From positions 3,474,514 to 3,538,513 of the forward strand of contig CP051246.1 in the NCBI GenBank assembly GCA_017795085.1: a stretch of DNA of 64,000 nt. The letters run 5' to 3'. Shown here piece after piece: positions 25,992 through 34,648 of this stretch; the first letter of the stretch is position 1; each line of letters begins with the position of its first letter. Under the pieces are notes generated by a model. The model was not told where the DNA came from. It made no database searches and saw only the letters and a program-made list of their open reading frames with translations. The translations under genes were made by a program, and so were the position numbers. The DNA is from Salegentibacter sp. (GTDB lineage Bacteria; Bacteroidota; Bacteroidia; Flavobacteriales; Flavobacteriaceae).

Positions 25992-27470
25992 TTATGGATT
26001 TAAATAATTTTCTTCAGAAAAATTGATACCTGAGGTTTCATTGAGTTCTACTTTCGAACTATCTAATGTATGGATGGTAACATTATCTAAAGTCCAGTTA
26101 CGGCTATAAGAAATTTGCCCAGCCGTTTCAGCTTTAATTTTTACGTTCTTTAGATTGAAATTATTAATATAAGATTCTTCTACTCCTTTTACATTAATTG
26201 CCCGCTTAACCCCTTTCACATTTATATTAGAAAGGTTAATATTTCTGAACGTTGGAATACCTTTTGACCTTGGCTCTACCTTTTTTAAAAGTGTTCGCCA
26301 ACGTTGTGGGACCGAATCAATATCATACTCTTCAGGTAATTTTGTATAACTGTAGCTGGGATTCCAATTCATAGAAACCTCTATAAAAGTACCAACACTA
26401 TCCATTTCTATATCCTGAAGATATATATCTTCTACGACACCTCCACGAGTTAAAGCAGATTTTATATTTAATCCGTTTGAAGTTCCTATACCTTTTACAT
26501 TTGAAACAAAAATATTTCGAATAGAACCAGCAGTCTCACTTCCAAGTGTAAATAACCCGGCTCCTTTTCTGGCAATACAGTCACGAATTACCACATATTC
26601 TGTAGAACGGTCTACTCTTTGCCCATCCCAATCGCGACCAGCTTTTAAGCAATAATTATCATCATTACAATCAACATCGCAGTTTTGGACTAAAATCCAT
26701 TTTGAAGAATCTATATCCACACCATCGGTGCTAGGGCCATGCCCACCAATATTATTTCTAATAGTCAAGCCATCTACGGTTACATATCCTGAATAAAGCA
26801 CCTGCACCGTCCAGAATCCGGCACGTTGAATATTTAGATCTTTTAAAAATATATTTTCAGAATTTTGAATAAGGAAAGTCCGGGGCCGTTTGGCATCATA
26901 ATCCACAATTGATCGCAAGCCTTTTGCTTCATATTCTTTTCGTAAATCCCAATAATAATCCCAATAAACCTTTCCCTGGCCATCAACTAAACCATCTCCA
27001 TCTATTATAACGTTTTCCTGGTCCTTTACATTAATTAAAGCAGCGGGCCATTGCATCTCCACACCAGCTACACGAGTGTCAATTTCAGGGTAATCTTTTA
27101 TACTTTCACTTCCTAAAATTTCAACTTCTTTAGGGATATTAAACCTAACCCCTTCTTTTATAAAAATAGATCCCGATAAATATTTACCCGGCTTAAAACT
27201 CACTGTCCCTCCCCCGTTTGCAGCACAATCATCAATTGCTTTCTGAATAGCTTCTGTAGTAAGTTCTGAACCATCGTTAATAGCATCATAATCGTTTACA
27301 TAATAAATTTCATCTTTAAATTGAAAATCTTCAGCACCGACTTTACTCACCCATTCCGGTTCATTTTCAGGGGTATTATCTTGAGATAAATTGTTTTTCT
27401 TTTTATCACTCTTACAAGACAGCAGGAAGATTGACAGTAAAAAACTTAAAAAAATAGTGTATACTTTCAT
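25992..27470 (-). CDS. GH28 family glycoside hydrolase (pectin backbone enzyme), lipoprotein
   Basis: This 492-residue lipoprotein (lipid Cys19, FLLSCKS) has a right-handed parallel beta-helix of the GH28 type, opening with DYDAINDGSELTTEAIQKAID and NGGGTVSFKPGKYLSGSI. GH28 catalytic regions are present but altered: STDGVD at 247-252 (usually NTDG), the paired Asp at 270-271, GSE at 310-312 where polygalacturonases carry GHG, and NIKS at 335-338 (usually RIK). These changes suggest a rhamnogalacturonan-type rather than homogalacturonan substrate, though that is inference. It is the first gene of a GH28-PL11 operon. Confidence 0.88.
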   Translation of the reverse strand: MKVYTIFLSFLLSIFLLSCKSDKKKNNLSQDNTPENEPEWVSKVGAEDFQFKDEIYYVNDYDAINDGSELTTEAIQKAIDDCAANGGGTVSFKPGKYLSGSIFIKEGVRFNIPKEVEILGSESIKDYPEIDTRVAGVEMQWPAALINVKDQENVIIDGDGLVDGQGKVYWDYYWDLRKEYEAKGLRSIVDYDAKRPRTFLIQNSENIFLKDLNIQRAGFWTVQVLYSGYVTVDGLTIRNNIGGHGPSTDGVDIDSSKWILVQNCDVDCNDDNYCLKAGRDWDGQRVDRSTEYVVIRDCIARKGAGLFTLGSETAGSIRNIFVSNVKGIGTSNGLNIKSALTRGGVVEDIYLQDIEMDSVGTFIEVSMNWNPSYSYTKLPEEYDIDSVPQRWRTLLKKVEPRSKGIPTFRNINLSNINVKGVKRAINVKGVEESYINNFNLKNVKIKAETAGQISYSRNWTLDNVTIHTLDSSKVELNETSGINFSEENYLNP

Positions 27471-27499
27471 AATAGATTTTCGGTTAAAAAATACTGCAA

Positions 27500-27543
27500 C
27501 AATTTCTTATTTTTAATATCAAAAAGCATCCTGCACATACCTG
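27500..27543 (-). promoter_or_regulatory. CAGG-N6-CAGG box, site 2 (GH28-PL11 operon)
   Basis: Minus strand CAGGTATGTGCAGGATGC occupies 27543-27526. A weak -7-like AGAAATTG lies 22 nt after the second CAGG (27507-27500). No -33 TTTG is present. The box lies 56 nt before ATG 27470. Confidence 0.7.
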
Positions 27544-27551
27544 AAACAACA

Positions 27552-27577
27552 AAGCCACCTTAATCAAAAGGCGGCTT
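27552..27577 (-). terminator. Terminator of the Gfo/Idh/MocA gene
   Basis: AAGCCACCTT (27552-27561) pairs with AAGGCGGCTT (27568-27577) with one A-C mismatch in DNA terms that becomes G-U in the minus-strand RNA. The minus strand continues TTGTTGTTT. It sits just after the stop at 27611 and just before the site 2 promoter. Confidence 0.7.
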
Positions 27578-27610
27578 CGATGAACTAAATATAAGCAACT
27601 AAAAAACTGA

Positions 27611-29011
27611 TTAATTACTTCCACGGCCTTTTTCGGCTAATTCTATGGAAGTAAGGTCTTGAATATTTATTGGGTCTCCTGTTTCAATACTTTTTCTTGC
27701 TGCGATGCCTATAAGAACAGACATAGCGCCATCTCTTAACCCGGCAGCACGCTTAAACGAGTCTTCCTTTTCAGGGTGCCTAAAAACCTGATCGTGTAAA
27801 CGTTTATCTCCCCCACCATGACCAGAGCGTTCCATGCCTACCTGAACAGTTTCGAAATCTTCCCAAAGTTTGTGGGTAATAAGAGGTTCAAATGATATCT
27901 CTTCCTCCTCCTGAGCCATTTCAGCTTTATGTAATTCTTCCTGACTCATCTTCATCTCCTGTTGATAGGGGATATCCAACCAGGCTTCAATTCGGCCCTT
28001 TGTTCCATTGAACGCAATTCGCCATCCCTCAAAAGGGGAGTAAGTAGTTAGCGAATAATTTACAATGGTATTGCCTTTATATTTTATTTGAGCAGACATC
28101 TTATCATAAATATCGATTTTATCTCGCCAAAGACAATTATCTCTTATATAACCGTCATATTTTTCGTTTTCAACATACAATTTCATCATATGTTCACTTT
28201 CGGTAATATCCCAGTAAAAATCACATTTAGACTGGTGCTTACAGCCTCTACATTTATCGCCTTCAAAAGCATTGTTTGCTCCATAATACTCTAAATCTCC
28301 ATAAGCGAAAACCTGTTCAGGATCTGAATCAAGCCACCAGTTCAATAAATCAAAATGATGGGTGGCCTTATGCACCCATAATGTGCCTCCTTTATCTTTT
28401 AGACCATGCCAACGCCTAAAATAAGACGCTCCATGGTAGGTATTTAAATACCAATGAAAATCTACCGAAGTTACTTTTCCTATAGTGCCCTGCTCTATTA
28501 ATTCTTTAATCTTAGTATTATAGGGGCTCCAACGGTAGTTGAAGCCTACAATTAATTTCCTATCGCTTTTGTTTTCGGCATCTACAATCTGCTGGCATTT
28601 ATCCTCATCTATAGTCAATGGTTTTTCCGATAAAACATCGCAGCCCATTTCAAGACCTTTTACTATGAACTCATGGTGCGTAGAATCGGTTGTGGCCACA
28701 ATCAACAAATCCGGCTTTGACTCCTTTATCATTTTTTCAAGGTCATCATAAGTAGGACAATTTATATTCATATATTCTAGAGCATAACCCAATCTACCTT
28801 TATTATTATCACATAACCCTACAAACTCCAGAAGACCAGGATATTTTTCCACTAAACTTTTACCCCAAAAGCTTGTTCCCCTAATACCTACCCCAATTAA
28901 AGCTACTTTTAATTTTCTATTTCCTATCCCAAAACCAAAGGCCGGGTTAATCATTACCCCAGCCGCCATAGCGCTTAAAGCCTTGAGGAAATTCCTACGA
29001 GAATTTGTCAT
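27611..29011 (-). CDS. Tat-exported Gfo/Idh/MocA family oxidoreductase
   Basis: This 466-residue NAD(P)-dependent oxidoreductase-like protein has an N-terminal Tat signal (NSRRNFLKALSAMAAG), a Rossmann domain (VALIGVGIRGTSF, ATTDSTHHEFIVKGLEMGCDVLSEKPL) and a C-terminal GFO/IDH alpha/beta domain. An inserted cysteine cluster CRGCKHQSKC (about residue 250) could bind metal. Exported relatives in polysaccharide loci may use tightly bound cofactor; some members of the fold act as glycosidases or sugar dehydrogenases. The substrate is unknown. ATG 29011 is used in preference to TTG 29023. It has its own CAGG-box promoter (site 3), placing it in the pectin/rhamnose regulon. Confidence 0.82.
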   Translation of the reverse strand: MTNSRRNFLKALSAMAAGVMINPAFGFGIGNRKLKVALIGVGIRGTSFWGKSLVEKYPGLLEFVGLCDNNKGRLGYALEYMNINCPTYDDLEKMIKESKPDLLIVATTDSTHHEFIVKGLEMGCDVLSEKPLTIDEDKCQQIVDAENKSDRKLIVGFNYRWSPYNTKIKELIEQGTIGKVTSVDFHWYLNTYHGASYFRRWHGLKDKGGTLWVHKATHHFDLLNWWLDSDPEQVFAYGDLEYYGANNAFEGDKCRGCKHQSKCDFYWDITESEHMMKLYVENEKYDGYIRDNCLWRDKIDIYDKMSAQIKYKGNTIVNYSLTTYSPFEGWRIAFNGTKGRIEAWLDIPYQQEMKMSQEELHKAEMAQEEEEISFEPLITHKLWEDFETVQVGMERSGHGGGDKRLHDQVFRHPEKEDSFKRAAGLRDGAMSVLIGIAARKSIETGDPINIQDLTSIELAEKGRGSN

Positions 29012-29090
29012 AATGTTTAGCAATTAAATTACACAGAATAAAGAACAAGTATGAAATCAACAATAATATTATTGTTTTTTTAAATTAATC

Positions 29091-29108
29091 GCATCCTGCA
29101 CATACCTG
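29091..29108 (-). promoter_or_regulatory. CAGG-N6-CAGG box, site 3 (Gfo/Idh/MocA gene)
   Basis: Minus strand CAGGTATGTGCAGGATGC (29108-29091) is identical to site 2 over 18 nt. The downstream -7 box is less clear: TATTATTG begins 26 nt past the second CAGG, inside a 14-bp palindrome CAATAATATTATTG (29061-29074). The leader to ATG 29011 is correspondingly longer. Confidence 0.65.
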
Positions 29109-29111
29109 TAT

Positions 29112-29145
29112 AAAAAAAGCCATTATCAATTATGATAATGGCTTT
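29112..29145 (-). terminator. Terminator of the NCS1 permease / rhamnose operon
   Basis: AAAGCCATTATC (29116-29127) and GATAATGGCTTT (29134-29145) form a perfect 12-bp stem with a 6-nt loop. The minus strand then runs into a T-tract (29118-29112). It ends the operon whose last gene stops at 29166. Confidence 0.88.
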
Positions 29146-29165
29146 CAAAACAAAATCAGAATAAA

Positions 29166-30569
29166 TCAAACCACAACTCTCTTCTGATAAAATTTGCTAA
29201 TTATAAGGAATAATATTCCACAGCCAATCCAGGCCGGGAAAGTCAGGAACGACAGAAAAATATCAAACTGAATAGAAATTGTAAAAAACACACCGAAACT
29301 AATTGCCCAGGCCCAAAAAACTGCCTGATTAAACTTAACTCCTGATTTTTCAGCATAAAAACTTTGTATCCCAGCTTGTTTTCCGAAGAAATATTCAAAA
29401 ACTATTATCGCACCAATAGGGGCCAGAATAAAACCGTAAATCGCCACAAAATCTAACAGCTTCATGGCAAAAGCGGGAAATAAACCGGCAATTGTTGCTA
29501 TCGATCCGGCAACAATGGTCACCCAAAAAGTAGACATTTTTGGCATAATGGCCTGAAATGCGAGTCCGGCACGGTAAATTGTGGGGTTAGCAGTAGTCCA
29601 ACCCGCTAAGATAACCGCTAAAATCCCAAATACTCCAATCGCATTATATGCCAGCGGCCCGGGGGCTACTGGAGGAGCCTCTCCATTATCAAGAAAAACA
29701 GCTGCTTCAGGAGATTTTAAGTAAACAGCATAAAGCAAACAAGCGGCAATCCAGGCAATATAGTGACCTACATACATTCCTGCTGCAGAAGTCCAACCTA
29801 CCGATGGTTTCTTGGCAAATCTAAACACCGATAAATCAGACATACCAATATGCATGGCGGCATTGGCAAACCAGGACCATAGCATCACGTGCCAAAAGGT
29901 GTACTTTATTTGTCCTGGAAAGGGCTCGCCGCCTTCACCCCAAATATTCCAAAAATCGTTAAAACTACTTACCTCAAGTTGAAATAAAGCAACAACTCCA
30001 CTCACAATAAAGGCTAACACAATTATGGGTGACATCCAGTTGGCGGCTTTTGCTACCATACTATATCCTTTTGCCGCTATTAATGAAATCACTGCACCAA
30101 TACAAAGCACAATTACTACCCAGGTGACACTGCTTGGCATAGTATCGGTTAATCGGGGCATTTCCATATCAAATGGAATTCCCACCGCTGTAGCCGAAAT
30201 AGTGATCATTGCCCCGGCCAAAAAACAGAATAATAATCCGTTGGCCAAATTATAAAGCGTGACCAGACGTGTACCACAAATTTTCTCTAAATGATAATAT
30301 AGCGTATACCGAAATTTCACCGCGATTTCTGCAGTTAAAAACCGCCAGCTTAAAACCGCTAAGAGGTTTCCTATCAATAAACCAAACAATAAATCGAAAG
30401 CGCTTACTCCTGTAGTTAAAAATAGTGGACCGATAACAAATTCGGTTCCTGCAGCGTGCTCACCGGCATACATTCCCAAAAAGCTTTTCCAGCTTTTCCA
30501 TTTTGATTTTGGCACGCTTTGACGTTCAAATTCACCTGACACTTCTGTTTCTATGGCAGCTTCGCTCAT
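29166..30569 (-). CDS. NCS1-type (purine/cytosine permease-like) transporter
   Basis: This 467-residue inner-membrane protein has about 12 hydrophobic helices. The first helix region GMYAGEHAAGTEFVIGPLFLTTG and the central WSWFANAAMHIGMSDLSVFRFAKK, followed by GWTTANPTIYRAGLAFQAIMP, are NCS1-family features. Classical NCS1 substrates are nucleobases, hydantoins, allantoin or thiamine. This one closes a rhamnose catabolic operon (53-nt gap after the lactate dehydrogenase-like gene) that otherwise lacks a sugar importer, so rhamnose or another pathway intermediate is a reasonable but unproven substrate. Confidence 0.82.
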   Translation of the reverse strand: MSEAAIETEVSGEFERQSVPKSKWKSWKSFLGMYAGEHAAGTEFVIGPLFLTTGVSAFDLLFGLLIGNLLAVLSWRFLTAEIAVKFRYTLYYHLEKICGTRLVTLYNLANGLLFCFLAGAMITISATAVGIPFDMEMPRLTDTMPSSVTWVVIVLCIGAVISLIAAKGYSMVAKAANWMSPIIVLAFIVSGVVALFQLEVSSFNDFWNIWGEGGEPFPGQIKYTFWHVMLWSWFANAAMHIGMSDLSVFRFAKKPSVGWTSAAGMYVGHYIAWIAACLLYAVYLKSPEAAVFLDNGEAPPVAPGPLAYNAIGVFGILAVILAGWTTANPTIYRAGLAFQAIMPKMSTFWVTIVAGSIATIAGLFPAFAMKLLDFVAIYGFILAPIGAIIVFEYFFGKQAGIQSFYAEKSGVKFNQAVFWAWAISFGVFFTISIQFDIFLSFLTFPAWIGCGILFLIISKFYQKRVVV

Positions 30570-30622
30570 ATTAGTTTATTGTTTGATTCCTATTTAATGT
30601 GAGTTAATTTGTCTTAGTAAAT

Positions 30623-31771
30623 TTATTTTACCAGGTAATTTGGCAAGTCGCTTACTTTTTCACAGCATACCTGCTCCATAACTTGCTGTAATTGCATTTT
30701 AAGCATGGCAATAGTATGATCTCCTCCTTTATCTCCTAAAGCCCCAACACCATACATGAACGATCTTCCTAAGAAGCTAAAATCGGCACCGCTACTCATC
30801 ACTCTCGCAATATCCGGTCCTGAGCGAATACCACTATCCATCATGACAGTAATTTGATCCTTATATTTTTCGGCTAGATTAGATAAAGGTTTTATGGTAG
30901 ATTCTCCGGCATCTAATTGTCGCCCACCATGATTGGAAACAATAATCCCATCAAAGCCAAGGCGGATAGCTTCTTCAGCATCTTCTTCAGAAACCACCCC
31001 TTTTAATACCATTTTACCTTTCCACATATCGCGCAGCGGCTTAATCTTCTCTTCATTAAGCCTTCCAGAAAAAGTGGCATCCATCCATTTCCCCAGTTGT
31101 TTAATGCTCATCCCCTTTTTCATATACTGCTTCATGGTAGCAAAATTTGGGGGACCATGTTTTAAAGTTTGAGCAGCCCAGGCCGGTTTACCCATTACCT
31201 GCAGTATATTTCTGAAATTAACCTGTGGTGGCATGGCCAGACCATTCCTGATTTCTTTCGGACGATATCCAAAAGTGGGTACATCACATAAAATAACCAG
31301 TACCGGTACTTCTGCCGCTTCAGCTCGTTTAAGTATATCGTCACGCAACCATTCTTCAGTAGGGTGATATAACTGAAACCACGCGCGGCCTTCAGTAAGC
31401 TCACTTGCCCGCTCAATACTGGTGGTGGTAACGGTACTCAGTATAAATGGGATATTGTGCTTTAAAGAAGCTTTTGCCAGTATTTCGGGCGCATTGGGCC
31501 ACATTAGGCCTTGTAAGCCAATCGGAGAAATCCCAAAAGGTGCATCATACTTTATTCCGAAAAGTTCGGTTTCGAGTTTAGAAGCATTATAATTTTTCAG
31601 GTATCTTGGTTGCAATTGAATTTCCCTAATCTCATCAGTGTTACGGCGTATATTCATATTTTCATTGCACCCGCCGTCCAGATAATCAAAAGCAAATTCC
31701 GGCATTCGTTTTTTTGCACGTTCCCGGAGGGATTCAATAGAAGGGTATTCTGTATTAAAAGGAAAAGCCAT
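30623..31771 (-). CDS. lldD: FMN-dependent L-lactate dehydrogenase-like alpha-hydroxy-acid oxidase
   Basis: This 382-residue TIM-barrel flavoprotein oxidises L-lactate or a related 2-hydroxy acid, usually passing electrons to quinone. It shows FAFDYLDGG near the start, the FMN-binding PIGLQGLMWP, the lysine in KGKMVLKGV (about 257), the catalytic His281 in VSNHGGRQLD, and the phosphate-binding DSGIRSGPDI and GRSFMYG. Placement between rhamnulokinase (5-nt gap) and the permease points to L-lactate made from rhamnose-derived lactaldehyde as the substrate. Confidence 0.88.
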   Translation of the reverse strand: MAFPFNTEYPSIESLRERAKKRMPEFAFDYLDGGCNENMNIRRNTDEIREIQLQPRYLKNYNASKLETELFGIKYDAPFGISPIGLQGLMWPNAPEILAKASLKHNIPFILSTVTTTSIERASELTEGRAWFQLYHPTEEWLRDDILKRAEAAEVPVLVILCDVPTFGYRPKEIRNGLAMPPQVNFRNILQVMGKPAWAAQTLKHGPPNFATMKQYMKKGMSIKQLGKWMDATFSGRLNEEKIKPLRDMWKGKMVLKGVVSEEDAEEAIRLGFDGIIVSNHGGRQLDAGESTIKPLSNLAEKYKDQITVMMDSGIRSGPDIARVMSSGADFSFLGRSFMYGVGALGDKGGDHTIAMLKMQLQQVMEQVCCEKVSDLPNYLVK

Positions 31772-31776
31772 AATTT

Positions 31777-33165
31777 TTATTCTTGATTAAGCATTAAAGG
31801 TAATAGCTTTTTCATCTGGTAGTTTTCTTTTAAAAAGGTATCTTTTACCTTCTTATTGGAAATTACCATTGAAGCTCCCAAAGCCGAACCTAAAGGTGAT
31901 CTTGTAGAAAGCACCTTAAATTCACTAAAATGAATGGCCATCAATTTCATAAATACATCATTATCAGTAAAACCACCGTCAATATAGATAGTTTTAATAC
32001 CTGATTTTCCAATCGCATTTTTAATAGTGTGAATTTGAAGTTCCATCAATTCAATCATCAATTGATGAAAAGCTTCTTCAAAAGTATCAAAGGGTTTTAA
32101 ATCGGTTTTTTCCAATCTTTTACGCCGTAGGCTAATCCCTTCGAACTTAAAGTATATAGATGAGTTTTTGATAAGCTTTAAATATAATTCCTGATCAAAC
32201 CGCACATTTCTGTGATAACCATATTCCTTATTGTAATACTTGCCCAGTTTTTCTACTTGTAAACGGTATTCATTGCCCATAAAAAAGCGGGAAGCTTTAA
32301 CCGGTTTTCCGTCTATACGCAAATAGCACAGGCAATTCTCTTTTATATCTTCTTTTGATAATTTTTCTTTGCTGAAAGGATTCAATGAAATGCTCCAGGT
32401 TCCTGTTGAAAGCAGTAAAAACGGCGTGTCTTTACTCAAAATATAAGGCAATAATGCTGAAGAACTATCGTGAATCCCCACACCAATTTTCAACTTTTTC
32501 CCGCGGTAAGTGGTATTTAAACTCGAAGCCGTTGGAACTATTGGTGGCAATAATTTATCGATACCCTCCTCGTAAACCCAGCGGTGGTAATCTTTTTTAT
32601 TATAATCCCACAGATTGGTATGGCAGCCAATGCTGGTATATTCACTTACCGGAATTCCGGTAAACAAATACGATAAGTATTGTGGCAGGTGAAGGGTATA
32701 TTTAATTTTTGAAAAAATTTCAGGGCGGCGTTTCTTAAGCCAGTATAATTGCATTCCTGAATTTAAAAAACCCGATTGCGGCGAAGCAGTTTCAGAAGCA
32801 ATAGTAAGTTCTCCTCCGTATTTATCATAAAATTCATCAGTCAGCGCCCTATCAATCGATTTCGTGTAATTATAAAGAGGGGTAAGAGCTTTTCCACGAT
32901 GATCTAAATGCACCAAACTAGCCCCATAAGAAGAAAAGTTCACTGCTTTTATCTCATATTCATCCCGATCTAAAACCTCATCAAATATGGTTTTTATCCA
33001 GCGTTTTAAGGCACTCAAATCTTCGGTGGGATAACCATCCTCATCACGGGTTTCAGCCAGACGGGTATATTCCCGAAAAACTTCCCGGTACTTTTTATCG
33101 AAAAGAAAAAATTTCTTGTTGGTTTTCCCAATATCAAAAACCGCTGTTACTTTAGTTTTACTCAT
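31777..33165 (-). CDS. FGGY-family sugar kinase, probable rhamnulokinase
   Basis: This 462-residue ASKHA-fold kinase has the N-terminal phosphate motif AVFDIGKTNKKFFLFD, a central VGIHDSSSALLPYI and LSTGTWSISLNPFS, and the C-terminal adenosine motif KTIYIDGGFTDNDVFMKL with RSPLGSALGAS. It should phosphorylate L-rhamnulose at C1 for RhaEW. The rhamnulose assignment rests on its place between rhaI and the lactate dehydrogenase gene; sequence alone only says FGGY kinase. The 111-nt gap to rhaI holds a palindromic element. Confidence 0.85.
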   Translation of the reverse strand: MSKTKVTAVFDIGKTNKKFFLFDKKYREVFREYTRLAETRDEDGYPTEDLSALKRWIKTIFDEVLDRDEYEIKAVNFSSYGASLVHLDHRGKALTPLYNYTKSIDRALTDEFYDKYGGELTIASETASPQSGFLNSGMQLYWLKKRRPEIFSKIKYTLHLPQYLSYLFTGIPVSEYTSIGCHTNLWDYNKKDYHRWVYEEGIDKLLPPIVPTASSLNTTYRGKKLKIGVGIHDSSSALLPYILSKDTPFLLLSTGTWSISLNPFSKEKLSKEDIKENCLCYLRIDGKPVKASRFFMGNEYRLQVEKLGKYYNKEYGYHRNVRFDQELYLKLIKNSSIYFKFEGISLRRKRLEKTDLKPFDTFEEAFHQLMIELMELQIHTIKNAIGKSGIKTIYIDGGFTDNDVFMKLMAIHFSEFKVLSTRSPLGSALGASMVISNKKVKDTFLKENYQMKKLLPLMLNQE

Positions 33166-33242
33166 TTTATTGATATAATCTCAAATAATATTATTCATTT
33201 TAAACCCAGGTAAAAATGAATCGAGGTTTAGTATTTTGCTAA

Positions 33243-33263
33243 ATCCTGAAACAAGTTCAGGAT
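33243..33263. repeat. Palindromic repeat between rhaI and the rhamnulokinase gene
   Basis: ATCCTGAA (33243-33250) and TTCAGGAT (33256-33263) form a perfect 8-bp inverted repeat with loop ACAAG. Similar CCTGAAACAAGTTCAGGATGAC-type elements are, from memory, dispersed in flavobacterial genomes. It would form a hairpin in the operon mRNA. Confidence 0.6.
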
Positions 33264-33276
33264 GACGCCTCAGCAC

Positions 33277-34557
33277 CTACAATCCTGTGGCCCTGGTTTT
33301 TTCTCCGCGTTCTTTCACCAGGTTTTCCCGAATTTTAAGCTCTCTATAAGCCTGAAGCGGATTAATTGCCGCACCGGCTTTAAAGCGTGCTTGTTGTACC
33401 AATGGTCTAACATCGCTGCGATAAGCTTCCTGCAAAATTTCCTGGCACCGGGTTACATCATTTTGCTGTTGGGCTTCAGATAAAGCTTTTCGATCTACCA
33501 GTAAAGCCTGCGCATAAGCAATTAAAATAGCATCCAAGGATTGCAACAAATCTTCCAGTGGATCTTTGGTATTATGGCTTGCATCAATCATCCAGGCCAA
33601 ATCAGGATTTTGAGGATTGTTTTTCATTCCATAAACCAACTCGTTAAAAATAAGGAAAAGTGCATAAGGTTTTATGGAACCCACAGTTAAATCGTCATCC
33701 CCGTATTTGCTATCGTTAAAGTGAAAACCACCAAGTTTGCCTTTCAACATTAACGTAGCCACGATTTGTTCTATATTGGTATTTGGCAGGTGATGCCCTA
33801 AATCAACCAAGGTAAATGCCCTATCCCCGCAAGCATTGGCCAGCGTAAACGAAGTTCCCCAATCCTGGATTACCGTACTGTAAAAATTAGGTTCGTAAGG
33901 TTTATATTCAATAAACATCCGCCAGTCTTGTGGCAAGTCTTTATAAATTTCTTTCAAACTTTTTTCAGTTTGGGTCAAGGCCGTTTGAAAGTTGCTTTGA
34001 CCCGGAAAATTTGCTCCGTCTGCCAACCAAACCGTCAAACTTTTCGAGCCTAGCTCCCTCCCTATTTTTATGACTTCTTTGTTATGTTCTACCGCATAAG
34101 CACGGGCATCTTCTTTAATAGCACTTAAAGAACCGTGTTTATAGGTTTTTCGGGCATCGGGTTGATCCTGAAACGTGTTGGAATTCATCGCATCAAACTT
34201 AATATCCAAACTTTTAGCAAGTTCTTTTATAGCTTGCGGGTCCTGCGGAATATCCCACGGAATATGCAAAGAAACCGCCCCTGCAGAACCGGTAAGCGCA
34301 TGTAACACCCCGATATCTTCCAGTTTCTGACTTAAATTTGCAGGTTCACCCGTATATGAGAAACGGCCAAAACGAGTTCCCCCGGCACCCAACGCCCAAC
34401 TTGGAATGGCTACCTGAAAATCGGTAAGTTTTGCTACTACCCCTTCTACATCAACATTTTCACCACTTAATTTATTGGCTAAAAATGAATAATATTCTGA
34501 GGAATCGACCTGAAATTGTTTATTATAATCACTTAATTGCTCTTTATCAATTTTCAT
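33277..34557 (-). CDS. rhaI: L-rhamnose isomerase of the RhaI type
   Basis: This 426-residue xylose-isomerase-like TIM-barrel enzyme interconverts L-rhamnose and L-rhamnulose. It has VAIPSWALGAGGTRFGRF near the start, metal-site regions FIEYKPYEP, LVDLGHHLPNTNIEQIVATL and GGFHFNDSKYGDDDLTVGS, and MIDASHNTKDPLEDLLQS. This pattern matches the RhaI type found in Pseudomonas, Bacillus and Bacteroidota rather than E. coli RhaA. It lies between rhaEW (91-nt gap) and rhamnulokinase in the same orientation. Confidence 0.88.
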   Translation of the reverse strand: MKIDKEQLSDYNKQFQVDSSEYYSFLANKLSGENVDVEGVVAKLTDFQVAIPSWALGAGGTRFGRFSYTGEPANLSQKLEDIGVLHALTGSAGAVSLHIPWDIPQDPQAIKELAKSLDIKFDAMNSNTFQDQPDARKTYKHGSLSAIKEDARAYAVEHNKEVIKIGRELGSKSLTVWLADGANFPGQSNFQTALTQTEKSLKEIYKDLPQDWRMFIEYKPYEPNFYSTVIQDWGTSFTLANACGDRAFTLVDLGHHLPNTNIEQIVATLMLKGKLGGFHFNDSKYGDDDLTVGSIKPYALFLIFNELVYGMKNNPQNPDLAWMIDASHNTKDPLEDLLQSLDAILIAYAQALLVDRKALSEAQQQNDVTRCQEILQEAYRSDVRPLVQQARFKAGAAINPLQAYRELKIRENLVKERGEKTRATGL

Positions 34558-34578
34558 CTATTATTGCTTAAAACCCTA

Positions 34579-34628
34579 ATAAGGGCAATTTCCATAAATA
34601 TAGTAACATCTATGAAAATCACCCTTAT
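34579..34628 (-). repeat. Imperfect hairpin in the rhaEW-rhaI intercistronic gap
   Basis: TAAGGGCAATTTCCATA (34580-34596) pairs with TATGAAAATCACCCTTA (34611-34627), extended by one base pair on the outside, with 15 of 18 positions paired and a 14-nt loop. It has no T-tract, so it looks like an mRNA processing or stability element rather than a full terminator. Confidence 0.5.
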
Positions 34629-34648
34629 ACAGGCAAATTCAAACTAAA

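Noticed and set aside
24073..29108. CAGG boxes as a small RNA, riboswitch or repeat array such as CRISPR
   Set aside because: The boxes are single, 16-18 nt long, always upstream of a start with promoter-like spacing, and show no conserved secondary structure or spacer arrangement.
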